Below are positions 35,001-43,231 of a DNA stretch of 64,000 bases, piece after piece. The notes under the pieces are model-generated. The model was not told the origin of the DNA. It saw nothing but the letters and a program-made list of their open reading frames with translations, and searched no databases. Source of the DNA: Actinomadura latina NBRC 106108 (GTDB lineage Bacteria > Actinomycetota > Actinomycetes > Streptosporangiales > Streptosporangiaceae); assembly GCF_001552195.1 (NCBI RefSeq), contig NZ_BCQS01000013.1, positions 186,001 to 250,000 on the forward strand, given 5' to 3'. The translations under genes were made by a program, and so were the position numbers. Position 1 is the stretch's first letter, and every line of letters begins with the position of its first letter.

Positions 35001-35618
35001 CAGCTCCTCCTCGGTCAGCCCCGCGGCCCAGGCGTCCTCCAGCCGTCCGTTCGGGACGGACATGTCCACCTCGCGCAGCGCCGGATCCGCCGCGCGCCGG
35101 TCGAACAGCCCGATCAGCGCCTGCCGGCGCCGCTCCACCGGCGCCAGACCCTCGAAGACGTCCAGGCCCGCCCGCGCCAGCTCGAACATCACCGCGCGCC
35201 GCTCGGGGTCGTCGCCCGCCGGCTCGGGCAGCCACAGACCGGGCGGGCGCCACCGCCCGCCCTGCGTGAACCACGCCCCCTGGTCCCGCACCGCCGACTC
35301 CGGCGTCGCCAGGAAGTCCGACAGCAGCTCGTAGTCGACGTCGCCGCGCGACCCGCCGCGGACCGCCGACGCGCCCAGCAGGAACGTCAGCAGCGACCAC
35401 TGCTCGGCGCCCGCCGCGCTGGTGCGGTCCCCGTAGAAGTCGCTGAGCCGCCGGGTCAGCACGACCGCCCGCTCATCGGTGTTGTAGGCGACCGCGCGCT
35501 CGCGGATCTCCTCGTACAGACCGTCCGGCACCCGCCACGGACCGTGCGCGTACACGTCCAGCACGGGCTCCTCGGTGAGCAGCACTTCGAGATGGTCCGG
35601 CAGCCGGGGGGCACTCAC
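32064..35618 (-). CDS. large CbxX/CfqX-type protein with three AAA modules
   Basis: An 1184-residue cytosolic protein. Residues 1-380 are helical and lack a clear family. Three AAA modules follow. Module 1 has GPEGTGKG (417-424) and VVDDL (478-482). Module 2 has GNTGTGKG (677-684) and LLVRDAHAL (737-745). Module 3 has GNPGTAKT (952-959) and LFVDEAYAL (1012-1020). Only module 3 has the standard Walker A Thr and Walker B Glu; the first two carry Gly after the Lys and lack Asp-Glu. It resembles EccA-type ATPases, with one working and two degenerate sites. The GTG at 35618 has AGGAG nine bases upstream. Confidence 0.87.
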   Translation of the reverse strand: MSAPRLPDHLEVLLTEEPVLDVYAHGPWRVPDGLYEEIRERAVAYNTDERAVVLTRRLSDFYGDRTSAAGAEQWSLLTFLLGASAVRGGSRGDVDYELLSDFLATPESAVRDQGAWFTQGGRWRPPGLWLPEPAGDDPERRAVMFELARAGLDVFEGLAPVERRRQALIGLFDRRAADPALREVDMSVPNGRLEDAWAAGLTEEELAVLPELSGPVGYLGWACEGLDAAHERLSGAVADGDEPDVALARLLLAADAPVVPAELAVVLGTARYENVEERFRAVREGFSVEAWQHGVRAWLARALVAGEADAARAWLDMAVRITGSVQGLPEAAASPKCRVPVRPFQADLRRLFTAKRVLNTLKFEAGRRDGEAAEERPGRAAVPDPGLVGQPELSRALRDAVAARLAGERAVRLLIAGPEGTGKGTAAEIAEELLAKGGAVREAHWISDQVFASLGVSDAVLWLQARVRDCLEGRMLLVVDDLEKLAAGERCGAAAVEELRRLMARAPSLNVVALCRPGGDRRLFDANPALVRAFDVARTRDFAEDDFAELFALAAVRRGARVGPEVAAAAGGMLRRTPPLLNLRGARLAEHMAGQAVAAARARGGDALEVTDADLPQRLIAGRPADSDPLAELAACIGIGSVKREVDALIAEAKAARLRREAGMTARTRRRHLVFTGNTGTGKGKIARILGRVYADLGVLSSGHLVEVERADLLGEYASESVLRVRRAVEQAHGGVLLVRDAHALVSVSADAARGREVLDVLLTSVQAHTEDLVVVLTGPHAEMNGLLKAHPDLAEFFPRTIRFPDLTDDELVRVFGAKAADSGFELAPGVLDKVRALVEAAPRERGLGNVRIMTNLLDRAVAMQGRRVLADGIVDETESLDVILLEDVPDTLTRGRDDVPGDPLAEVERLIGLADIKREVAALVAEVRAEQLRRDAKVSPAPPARHMVFMGNPGTAKTTIARLIAAVFARLGLLSSGHLVEVTRADLVAEFVGQTAPRVRGAVERALGGVLFVDEAYALSSAGGDRRDFGHEAIAELLRLMEEHRGDLVVIVAGYGAEMDRFMEANPGLTSRFPKRLRFPDYTDDELVTIFEYMAAEAGFALAPGVLDALRGRVAAHPRGASFGNARLVRNLLEAAISRQAQRITAKDDAGRDVGAAEVGTLRPEDLPDTPPRDDDAVYGLYI

Positions 35619-35748
35619 TGGGTCCGTCTCCTACGCAGCGGAGGGGCGTACACGTCCGACAGCACCCTATGACCCGGCAGGATCGGGCACACCCCCGTCG
35701 CGGCGGGTTGGCAGGCGGCCCATCGTCGGCGATAGTTGTCACATGGAA

Positions 35749-35778
35749 AGCATCCCCGGACGGCCCTCCGGGGATGCT
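35749..35778. repeat. perfect 12-bp inverted repeat in the AAA/STAS divergent region
   Basis: AGCATCCCCGGA, six bases CGGCCC, TCCGGGGATGCT. It lies 25 bases upstream of the STAS start and 131 bp upstream of the AAA start. It could be an operator for either gene or a leader hairpin of the STAS mRNA. Confidence 0.55.
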
Positions 35779-35802
35779 GTGCTCACAAGAGGGGATCCCC
35801 CC

Positions 35803-36141
35803 GTGCCACCTTTGACAGTGACCACGCGGCCGGACGGCGGGCGGACCGTCGTACGGCTGTGCGGAGAACTCGATATCGCCTGCTCGGAAGACCTGCGCAG
35901 GGACCTCAACGAGGCGCGCCGCGAACACGGCGAGCACCTCGTCCTCGACCTCGCCGAACTGGAGTTCATGGACTCCAACGGCCTGTCCGTCATCGTCGCC
36001 TGCTACAAGGCCACGACCGCTGCCGGCGGCAGCCTCACCCTCGCCGGCCCCCGCCCCATCGTCCGCCGGGCACTGGAGATCACGGGCCTCCACCGCCGCA
36101 TCCCGGTGACCACCACCCTCCAGGAAGCCCTGACGCCCTAG
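35803..36141 (+). CDS. STAS-domain anti-sigma factor antagonist
   Basis: A 112-residue single STAS domain. The phosphorylatable Ser is in MDSNGLSVIV near residue 63, with GELDIACSEDLRRDL before it. In its dephosphorylated form it would bind a kinase-type anti-sigma factor and free a SigF/B-like sigma factor. The GTG at 35803 with AGAGGGG upstream is preferred; an earlier in-frame ATG at 35743 falls in the inverted repeat. No kinase of this type is nearby. Confidence 0.88.
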   Translation: MPPLTVTTRPDGGRTVVRLCGELDIACSEDLRRDLNEARREHGEHLVLDLAELEFMDSNGLSVIVACYKATTAAGGSLTLAGPRPIVRRALEITGLHRRIPVTTTLQEALTP

Positions 36142-36178
36142 TCACATCCCGCTGGTCGCATCCCGCCAGCCCCCCGGT

Positions 36179-36955
36179 TCAGCACAGGGGCGTAGCCGTT
36201 GGACGCTTCGGGGGGCGGCCGTCACCGGAGGAGCGGCCGGTGGCCCGGCGGCCTATCCAGGGGACGAGGTAGGTACGGGCCCAGCGGACGTCCTCGCGGC
36301 GCATGGTGAGCCAGTCGGCGCGGTCGAGGGGCGGCCAGGGCTCGCGCCAGTCGCCCTCGACGGGGACGCCGACGACGCCGGCGACGAGGAGGGCCATGCG
36401 GCGGTGGCCCTCCGGGGACAGGTGGAGGCGGTCCTCGTGCCAGGCGCGGGGGTCGTTGAAGGCGCGCAGCGGCCACAGGTCCACGACGTCGCAGCCGCGG
36501 CGGTCGGCGATCGCGCGCAGGTGCATGTTGTACGTCGCCGCCTTGCCGCGGATGCGGGAGCCGGAGCGCAGGCCGCGGGTGTCGAAGCCGGTGAAGACGA
36601 CCACCCGGGCGCCGGTGCCGCGCAGCCGCCGGACCGCGTCGTCGAACACGACCGCGAGCGCGTCCGGGTCGGCGCCCGGGCGGATCATGTCGTTGCCGCC
36701 CGCGCACAGCGTGACGAGGTCGGGCGCGAGGTCGACGGCGCACGGCACCTGGTCGTCCACGACCTGCCGGACGAGCTTGCCGCGCACGGCCAGGTTGGCG
36801 TAGCGCAGGCCGGGGTTCCCCGCGGCGATGTGCTCGGCGAGCCGGTCCGCCCAGCCGCGGAACGTGTCGTCCGCACCCGGGTAGGGGTCGTTGAGGCCCT
36901 CGGTGAAGCTGTCGCCGAGGGCTACGTACGTCCGGATCTGCTCCACTTCGCGCAT
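36179..36955 (-). CDS. SGNH/GDSL-type esterase or lipase
   Basis: A 258-residue SGNH hydrolase. The four blocks are visible: GDSFTEGL with the nucleophile Ser, the Gly of NLAVRGK, GGNDMI, and DRLHLSPEGH with Asp and His. No signal peptide is seen, so it acts in the cytosol. The ATG at 36955 with GGGGG five bases upstream is preferred over the GTG at 36988. A second SGNH gene of similar type lies at 49644-50330. The substrate is unknown. Confidence 0.88.
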   Translation of the reverse strand: MREVEQIRTYVALGDSFTEGLNDPYPGADDTFRGWADRLAEHIAAGNPGLRYANLAVRGKLVRQVVDDQVPCAVDLAPDLVTLCAGGNDMIRPGADPDALAVVFDDAVRRLRGTGARVVVFTGFDTRGLRSGSRIRGKAATYNMHLRAIADRRGCDVVDLWPLRAFNDPRAWHEDRLHLSPEGHRRMALLVAGVVGVPVEGDWREPWPPLDRADWLTMRREDVRWARTYLVPWIGRRATGRSSGDGRPPKRPTATPLC

Positions 36956-37031
36956 CGCGACCCCCAACACGGATTCATGGTCAATCACGAGGATTAATCA
37001 TGCATCGTGCACACGACCTACGCGACCGTAG

Positions 37032-37691
37032 CTACGTCCAGCTCGGCGAGGTGGAGCCGGGCTGCTGCGCGGGCGTGGCGGCGTGCGCACCGCCCGCGTG
37101 CACCGACATCGCGTGCTTGACCAGCGTGATCAGCACCTGCTTAGTGGACTCGCGGCTGCGCGCGTCGCACTGGACGATCGGCACGTGCGCGCTGATCGAC
37201 AGGGCGTCGCGGATGTCCTCCACGGCGTACTGGAACTCGCCGTGGAACCCGTTGACGCCCACCACGAACGGCAGGCCGAGCTCCTCGAAGTAGTCCACCG
37301 CGGCGAAGCAGTCCTCCAGCCGGCGGGTGTCGACCAGCACCACGGCGCCGATCGCGCCGCGCACCAGGTCGTCCCACATGAACCAGAACCGGTGCTGCCC
37401 GGGCGTGCCGAACAGGTACAGGATCAGCTCGCTGTCGAGCGACACGCGCCCGAAGTCCATCGCGACCGTGGTGGTCGTCTTGTCCGGCACGGCCGACAGG
37501 TCGTCCACGTCGGCGCTCGCCGCCGTCATCACCGCCTCGGTGGTGAGCGGCATGATCTCCGAGACGGAGCCGACGAAGGTGGTCTTCCCGACGCCGAAGC
37601 CGCCGCCGACGACGATCTTGACCGAGGTCAGCTCGGCCTCTCCGCCGCGCGGCCCGGGGGCCGGGACCTGGTCAGAGCTTCCGAAGGCCAC
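37032..37691 (-). CDS. conservon GTP-binding protein (CvnD type)
   Basis: A 219-residue small GTPase with the P-loop GGGFGVGKTTFVGSVSEI (about residues 29-46), the FGTPGQHRFWFMW G3 region and the VNGFHGEF G4 variant typical of this family. It ends the conservon operon and should exchange signals with the roadblock protein and the membrane kinase, as MglA-like GTPases do. The ATG at 37691 overlaps the DUF742 gene by 20 bases. Confidence 0.92.
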   Translation of the reverse strand: MAFGSSDQVPAPGPRGGEAELTSVKIVVGGGFGVGKTTFVGSVSEIMPLTTEAVMTAASADVDDLSAVPDKTTTTVAMDFGRVSLDSELILYLFGTPGQHRFWFMWDDLVRGAIGAVVLVDTRRLEDCFAAVDYFEELGLPFVVGVNGFHGEFQYAVEDIRDALSISAHVPIVQCDARSRESTKQVLITLVKHAMSVHAGGAHAATPAQQPGSTSPSWT

Positions 37692-38127
37692 TGAGCACCC
37701 TTTCTAGCAAGCGGAGGTCCGGCTGTCCGCCGGCGGTGGTGGGGGACTGCGACTGGTGCAGGCGCAGCAGTCCCTCGACGGCCATGTCGGCGACGAGCAC
37801 GCGCGCCACGCCGAGCGGCAGGCGCAGCAGCGCCGACACCTCGGCCACCGAGCGGGCGGACCGGCACAGGTCCATGATCGCCCGGTACTCCGGGGTCAGC
37901 ACGGCCACGTCCCGCGGCGGGTACGGCGCCGCGGTGACCAGCGCCTCGATCGCCAGGTCATAGCGCGGCTTGGTGCGTCCGCCGGTCACCGCGTAGGGGC
38001 GCACCAGCGAACTGGCCTCGCTCTCCTCGCGTTCGGGCGGCCGCCCCTGCGCCGGGACCCGACTCTGGTCACCGGACCAGCGTCCGGAACCGCCCGGACC
38101 GCCTCCGTAGTGACTGCCTCGATCCAT
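37672..38127 (-). CDS. conservon DUF742 protein (CvnC type)
   Basis: A 151-residue protein. After a flexible Gly-rich N-terminus it shows the DUF742 pattern LVRPYAVTGGRTKPRYDLAIEALV, LTPEYRAIMDLCRSARSVAEVSA, a winged-HTH-like fold. It lies between the roadblock and GTPase genes in the fixed conservon order. It probably links the complex components; biochemical role is not settled. Confidence 0.92.
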   Translation of the reverse strand: MDRGSHYGGGPGGSGRWSGDQSRVPAQGRPPEREESEASSLVRPYAVTGGRTKPRYDLAIEALVTAAPYPPRDVAVLTPEYRAIMDLCRSARSVAEVSALLRLPLGVARVLVADMAVEGLLRLHQSQSPTTAGGQPDLRLLERVLSGLRKL

Positions 38128-38157
38128 GTCGCCGACCTCCGTCAGAGTCAGTCACTG

Positions 38158-38604
38158 TCAATAGCGGGCGGGGCCGGCGCCCATCTCGGTCACCGGCGGC
38201 CCCGAGTACGGAGGCTGCTCCTGGGCGCGCAGCGCGGGGGTCAGCACCCGGCCCACCCGCTCCACCAGCAGCGTCATCTCGTACGCGACCAGCCCGAGAT
38301 CGCAGTCGGGCGCCGCCAGCACCGCGAACACCGACCCGTTCGTGATGGACATGACGAACAGCAGCCCGCGGTCCATCTCCACGACGGTCTGGTTCACGCC
38401 GCCCGCGTCGAAGATCTTCGCCGCACCCTGGGTCAGGCTCATCAGCCCCGAGGCGATCGCCGAGAGCTGGTCCGCCCGCTCCGGCGGAAAGCCCGACGAG
38501 TACGCCATCGGCAGGCCGTCCGAGGAGACCACGACGGCGTGCGCGACCTTAGCGACACGGTCGGCGAAGTTCGTCACCAACCAGTTGAGATCCTGCCCGC
38601 TCAC
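38158..38604 (-). CDS. conservon roadblock/LC7 protein (CvnB type)
   Basis: A 148-residue roadblock/LC7 domain protein (DLNWLVTNFADRVAKVAHAV, VVSSDGLPMAYSSG, RGLLFVMSI). Such proteins act as GTPase-activating partners of the CvnD GTPase. The GTG at 38604 overlaps the kinase stop (GTGA), so it is translationally coupled to the sensor kinase. Confidence 0.92.
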   Translation of the reverse strand: MSGQDLNWLVTNFADRVAKVAHAVVVSSDGLPMAYSSGFPPERADQLSAIASGLMSLTQGAAKIFDAGGVNQTVVEMDRGLLFVMSITNGSVFAVLAAPDCDLGLVAYEMTLLVERVGRVLTPALRAQEQPPYSGPPVTEMGAGPARY

Positions 38605-41600
38605 CGGGTGCCTCCTGTCTCGCCGTCACCCTGTGACGGCGCCTCACCTGACGTGCCTCCGCCGCGAGCCTCGTTGCGCCCGCGGTGGACGCCGCGCTGC
38701 AGGCTCGCGAATCGGTTGCGTACAAAGTCGGCCGAATGGCCGTGGTCCTGCTGACCGGGCACCTGCTGCTCCTGCGGCTGTTGTCCCTGCACAGACTGCC
38801 CTTGACCGGGCCCGCTCGGCAATGGCCTGCCCGGTGGCGACCCCGCCGGCGGCTGCGCCGCCGCGCCCGCGGCGGCGCCCGTCGCGGGCCGGCCGACCGC
38901 GCCGGGAACGCGGTTCTTGCCGGGCACCCGCTTGGGCAGCCCCACCTCCGTGCGGGACGTCGCCACCGGCTGGCGAGCGGCCTCGGCGGCGCGGAACCCC
39001 GCGTCGGCGGGCGACTCCCAACCCTTCACCGGATCCTCCCCGGATGTACTGCCGGACCTGCGTTGGAACCATTCGGACTGCATGGCGTCGAAGATGGGCG
39101 AGCGCTCGGGCACCCGGGACGGCGCCTTGGGCTCGGGCCGCACGGGCGGCGGCGGAGCCGCGGCCCGCATCGCCGGCTCGGGGGCGGGCGGATCCGGGCG
39201 GACGTACCGCTCCGCCGCGGCCGGCGGCGCGGGGTCGGCGTAGCCGTCGGAGTAGGCGTCCACCGGCGCCGGGCCGGCGTCGCCGACCGGGAGCGGCCCG
39301 GTCTCCCACGGGATCTGCCGCGCGGCGCCGGGCTCCGGCACCATCGGCTGCGCCTCCGGGACGACGGACTGCGGTCCGGTGCGGCCGCCCGGCCGGTAGA
39401 TGCCGTTGCTCCCGGTGGAGCCGTGCTCGGCGGGCTCCTGCGGACGCTCGCCGCGCGGCTGGAACAGCCCGTTCGGCGCGCCGTCGTCGGCCGGCCGGCC
39501 CGGCAGGTGCGCGCCCGGCTCGCGGATCGGCAGCTCGCCCGGCCGGCGCGGCGGCGGCCCGTCGCCCGGCTGGTAGGGGTCGTCCGCGGGGCGGCGGCGC
39601 TCCCGCGGCGGGCGCCGCTCGATGGGCGGGACGGCCTGCTGCGGGCCGGTGCCGGAGTACCCGCCGACCGGGATCGGCCCCGTCTCGTTGATGACCGGCT
39701 GGGCGTCGGTGCCGCCGCGGACCGGCCGCAGCGGACCGGTGCCGCCGACCATGGGGTGCGAGCCGGTGCCGCCGCCCGCGGGGGCGCCCATCGGCGGCCC
39801 GGCGGGGCCGTAGCCGTCCTGCCGGAACGCCGGCTCGGCGGCCGTCGTGGTGAGTGCGGCGAGCTGGCCGTGCGAGCCGGACTCGCGCGGCCCGAGGCCG
39901 CGGCTGCCGAAGCTGGACTCGCCGGGGGTGACCACGGCGTCCGGCAGCACCACGAACGCGGTGAGGCCGCCGCCCTGCGCGGCGCGCAGCTCGACGCGGA
40001 TGCCGTGCCGGACGGCCAGCCGGCCGACCACGAACAGGCCCATGCGGCGGGCCGCGGAGAAGTCGATGACGGGCGGGTTCGCGAGCCGCCAGTTGGCCTG
40101 CTCCAGCTCCTCGGGCGACATGCCCACGCCGTTGTCGGTGATCTGCAGCATGCAGCCGCCGCCGCTGAGCATCTGCCCGGAGACGGTGACCTTGGTGTGC
40201 TCGGAGGAGAACGTGGTGGCGTTCTCCACCAGCTCGGCCAGCAGGTGGACGAGGTCGTTGACGACGGGCCCGGCGACCGCCATGTCGCCTTGAACCCGCA
40301 GCGCGACCCGCTCGTACTGCTCAACCTCGGACAGCGACGCGCGGACGACGTCGATGAGCGGGACGGGCTTGTTCCAGCGCCGCACCTGCTCCTGGCCGCC
40401 GAGGACGAGGAGGTTCTCCGAGTTGCGCCGCATGCGGGTGGCCAGGTGGTCCAGCCGGAACAGGTTCGCGAGCTGCTCCTCGTCGCGCTCGCTCTGCTCC
40501 AGCTCCTCGATCAGGCGCAGCTGGCGCTCGATGAGCGACTGGCTGCGCCGGGAGAGGTTGACGAACATCGCGTTGATGTTGCCGCGCAGGACGGCCTCGT
40601 CGGCCGCCAGCCGGACCGCCTCGCGGTGGACCTCGTCGAAGGCCCGCGCGACCTGGCCGATCTCGTCCGTGGAGTCGATGTCGATCGGCTCCACCTCGAT
40701 GCCGCCGGCCGCGGCCTCCGGGTCTCGCAGCCGGTCGACCAGGCCGGGCAGCCGGGTGCTGGCGACGTCGAGCGCGCCGGACTGCAGCCGGCGCAGCGGC
40801 CGCACCAGAGAGCGGGCCACGACGATGACGGTCGCCAGCACGATCGCGAGGACGAGGAACAGCAGGATCCCGTCCCGGATCGCGGCCGCCTGCGCGTCGG
40901 ACTCGGCGTCGTGCGCGGAGACGGCGAGGTCGGCGGCGATGCTCTGCTCCACCGCGCGGAGCTTGTCGACACGCGCACCGGAGTCCGACGTCCAGCTGCG
41001 CGCGACCTTCACGCCGAGCCGGGCCTTCAGCTGCGGGGACTCGTCGGCGATGGCGAGCGTGCGCAGCCGGGTGAACTCGGCGCGGTCCAGCTCGGGGCCG
41101 GTGACGGTGTCCTCGAACAGCTGCAGCTGGGCCGGGGTGGCGGAGCTGCGGAACGCGTCGGTGCTGGTGTTCAGGTCGGCGCGGGCGTCGTCGACGGAGT
41201 CGCGGTCGATCGGCTCGAACCGGCCCTCCCAGAGCGCGGCGGACACGAGCGCCCGCTCGCGGGACGCGGCGTCCTTGGCGTTCGCGAGGTCGGCGAGGGC
41301 CAGTGCGGTCTGCGCCAGCTCGGGCGTCGGCGCGTCCTGGGAGACCAGCAGATGGAAGCTCGTGAAATCGTCGATGAACTCGCTGTACTTGTCGATGATC
41401 GGGCCGGGCGCGAGGCGCGAGGCCAGCTGGCGCAGCGACGGGAGCTCGGTGACGCGGTTCACGACGTTGCCGAGCTGGAGCTTCAGCACGGGCGAGTCGG
41501 ACCGGACGCCCGCGGCGGCGTCGCGCACCTTGCGCGCCGCGGAGTCCACCGATTCCTGGCGGGATTTGAGGGCTTCGGCGCTGACGGCGCGCGAACCGCC

Positions 41601-41918
41601 GGCCGCCCTTTCCGCCATCGCGTCGCGCTCGTTTTCGACCTCGTGCGCGAGCGCGGTCAACTGATTACCGAGAGTAGCCAGTTGACCTGTCTGCGCATAG
41701 GCGTCGGCGTTGTCCATCGACACCGATACGCGGTAGCCCGCGAGCAGCGCGGCCACGATCGTGGGCACCGCGATGAGGGCGAACAGACGCGTGCGCACGC
41801 GCCAGTTGCGCAGCTTGAACCGGCCTCCCAGAGAGCCTCTCTTCGGGGCGTCTTCCCTGGCAGGCGGGGCTGGCTGGGGGGACTGCGAGGCCGGCTCGGC
41901 CCCTTCGGCTTTCCGCAC
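38601..41918 (-). CDS. conservon sensor histidine kinase-like protein (CvnA type)
   Basis: An 1105-residue membrane protein. One helix at about 44-62, an extracytoplasmic nitrate/nitrite-sensor-like helical domain (65-345), a second helix (349-370), HAMP (370-440), a dimerisation helix with LDHLATRMRRNSENLLVL (489-506), and HATPase_c with the N box ELVENATTF (562-570) and DNGVGM (595-600). A long Pro/Gly-rich tail (about 690-1105) follows. The GTG at 41918 has GGAGG five bases upstream. It heads kinase-roadblock-DUF742-GTPase. No cognate response regulator or P450 partner genes are adjacent. Confidence 0.92.
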   Translation of the reverse strand: MRKAEGAEPASQSPQPAPPAREDAPKRGSLGGRFKLRNWRVRTRLFALIAVPTIVAALLAGYRVSVSMDNADAYAQTGQLATLGNQLTALAHEVENERDAMAERAAGGSRAVSAEALKSRQESVDSAARKVRDAAAGVRSDSPVLKLQLGNVVNRVTELPSLRQLASRLAPGPIIDKYSEFIDDFTSFHLLVSQDAPTPELAQTALALADLANAKDAASRERALVSAALWEGRFEPIDRDSVDDARADLNTSTDAFRSSATPAQLQLFEDTVTGPELDRAEFTRLRTLAIADESPQLKARLGVKVARSWTSDSGARVDKLRAVEQSIAADLAVSAHDAESDAQAAAIRDGILLFLVLAIVLATVIVVARSLVRPLRRLQSGALDVASTRLPGLVDRLRDPEAAAGGIEVEPIDIDSTDEIGQVARAFDEVHREAVRLAADEAVLRGNINAMFVNLSRRSQSLIERQLRLIEELEQSERDEEQLANLFRLDHLATRMRRNSENLLVLGGQEQVRRWNKPVPLIDVVRASLSEVEQYERVALRVQGDMAVAGPVVNDLVHLLAELVENATTFSSEHTKVTVSGQMLSGGGCMLQITDNGVGMSPEELEQANWRLANPPVIDFSAARRMGLFVVGRLAVRHGIRVELRAAQGGGLTAFVVLPDAVVTPGESSFGSRGLGPRESGSHGQLAALTTTAAEPAFRQDGYGPAGPPMGAPAGGGTGSHPMVGGTGPLRPVRGGTDAQPVINETGPIPVGGYSGTGPQQAVPPIERRPPRERRRPADDPYQPGDGPPPRRPGELPIREPGAHLPGRPADDGAPNGLFQPRGERPQEPAEHGSTGSNGIYRPGGRTGPQSVVPEAQPMVPEPGAARQIPWETGPLPVGDAGPAPVDAYSDGYADPAPPAAAERYVRPDPPAPEPAMRAAAPPPPVRPEPKAPSRVPERSPIFDAMQSEWFQRRSGSTSGEDPVKGWESPADAGFRAAEAARQPVATSRTEVGLPKRVPGKNRVPGAVGRPATGAAAGAAAQPPAGSPPGRPLPSGPGQGQSVQGQQPQEQQVPGQQDHGHSADFVRNRFASLQRGVHRGRNEARGGGTSGEAPSQGDGETGGTR

Positions 41919-42241
41919 TGCCCTCCGCTACCTCTCCATGGATCGACCGCTCGCGGCGCACAGTGACCTGAACGAGATTCGGGTCGCGTCACCTCCCCGC
42001 ACGACTGCGGGCAAGCGCCGAACATTGCAACACAGAGCCACCATCATGGCCAACCCGAATGATCACACAGGTCTGGACTTGTGATGCAGAGGATACGAAT
42101 GTCACTGCCTGTTGACGTGTGTTCACGTTTATGCATGTAAAGCTCGCATCTCGCCCATGGCGCCTCTGCGGTGCGCTACGCTCCCCGCTCGTTGAAAGAT
42201 CAGCTTTCAGCCAGCTTCCCCCCGCAAATGGAGCGTTGTTC
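41919..42241. promoter_or_regulatory. 323-bp divergent region between conservon and NMT1-type importer
   Basis: No gene is visible. For the importer, TTGACG (42112-42117) and TGTAAA (42136-42141) are 18 bp apart. The inverted repeat ACGTG-TGTT-CACGT (42115-42128) lies between them and may be an operator. A second repeat TGAAAG/CTTTCA (42193-42209) lies in the leader. Nothing decisive is seen for the kinase promoter. Confidence 0.4.
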
Positions 42242-43231
42242 ATGTCTGCTTCCCACCGCCGCGCGACCGTCAGTGGCGCCCTCGCCATCGCGGTAGCGCT
42301 CACGGCGGTCGCCTGTGGCGACTCCGATGACAAGAAGTCCGCGAACGGACTGGAGAAGTCTCAGATCACCCTCGGCACCATGACCGTGGCCGACACCGCG
42401 CCGATCCAGCTCGCGATCAGCAAGGGCCTGTTCAAGGCCGAGGGCCTCACCGTGAAGACGCAGGTCATCCCCGGTGGCGCGGCCGGCATCCCGCTGCTGA
42501 AGAGCGGCCGGCTGGACTTCAGCTTCGGCAACTACGTCTCCCTGCTCACCGCCGCGACGAAGGACCCCGGCTTCAAGCCGCAGATCGTCGCCGAGGGCTT
42601 CCAGAGCGCGTCCAAGACGCACACGGTGATGGTGCGCAAGGACTCCCCGTACCACACGATCAAGGACCTGGCCGGCAAGAAGATCGCCGTCAACACCAAG
42701 CGCAACATCAGCACGCTGCTGGTCCGCGCCGCCGCCAAGCCGGAGGGCCTGGACTTCGACGAGGACAAGAACTTCGTCGAGGTGCCCCCGCCCGCCATGG
42801 AGCAGGCCCTGAAGTCCAAGAGCGTTGAAGCCGTCCAGGCGATCGAGCCGTTCGGCACCCAGATGCAGGAGCGCATGGGCGCCCGCATGGTCGCCGACCT
42901 GTCCAGCGGCCCCACCGCCGACTTCCCGATCGCCGGCTACGCCGCCACGGAGAAGTTCGTCAAGGACCACCCGAAGACGGTCGCCGCCTTCCAGCGCGCG
43001 CTGACCAAGGCGCAGGGCCAGTGCGCCGACCGCAAGGTCGTCCAGGACATCCTGCCCACCTACGCCAAGGGCATCGACGCCAAGGTCGCGTCCACGATGA
43101 GCTACGGGACGTACCCGACCTCGCTGAACGCCACCCGCCTGCAGCGCGTCGCCGACGTCATGCAGCAGTTCGGCTACGTGGACAAGCGCATCGACGTCAA
43201 GCAGTACATCGCCGCGCCGTCGTCTTCATGA
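42242..43231 (+). CDS. NMT1/SsuA-like ABC transporter substrate-binding lipoprotein
   Basis: A 329-residue exported lipoprotein with lipobox LTAVAC near residue 25 and a type II binding-protein fold of the nitrate/sulfonate/taurine/thiamine-precursor family (ITLGTMTVADTAPIQLAISKG, LLKSGRLDFSFGNY). The ATG at 42242 has GGAG eight bases upstream; an in-frame start 41 codons earlier adds a non-conserved extension. It heads binding protein-permease-permease-ATPase. The substrate cannot be told from sequence; no sulfonate or nitrate enzymes are nearby. Confidence 0.9.
   Translation: MSASHRRATVSGALAIAVALTAVACGDSDDKKSANGLEKSQITLGTMTVADTAPIQLAISKGLFKAEGLTVKTQVIPGGAAGIPLLKSGRLDFSFGNYVSLLTAATKDPGFKPQIVAEGFQSASKTHTVMVRKDSPYHTIKDLAGKKIAVNTKRNISTLLVRAAAKPEGLDFDEDKNFVEVPPPAMEQALKSKSVEAVQAIEPFGTQMQERMGARMVADLSSGPTADFPIAGYAATEKFVKDHPKTVAAFQRALTKAQGQCADRKVVQDILPTYAKGIDAKVASTMSYGTYPTSLNATRLQRVADVMQQFGYVDKRIDVKQYIAAPSSS

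Noticed and set aside
31506-35672. A very long open frame on the plus strand opposite the AAA gene
   Set aside because: Its translation is Arg/Gly/Val/Gln-rich without domains and mirrors the codon bias of the minus-strand AAA gene. The same holds for many long frames antisense to lon, the conservon kinase and the FAD oxidase.
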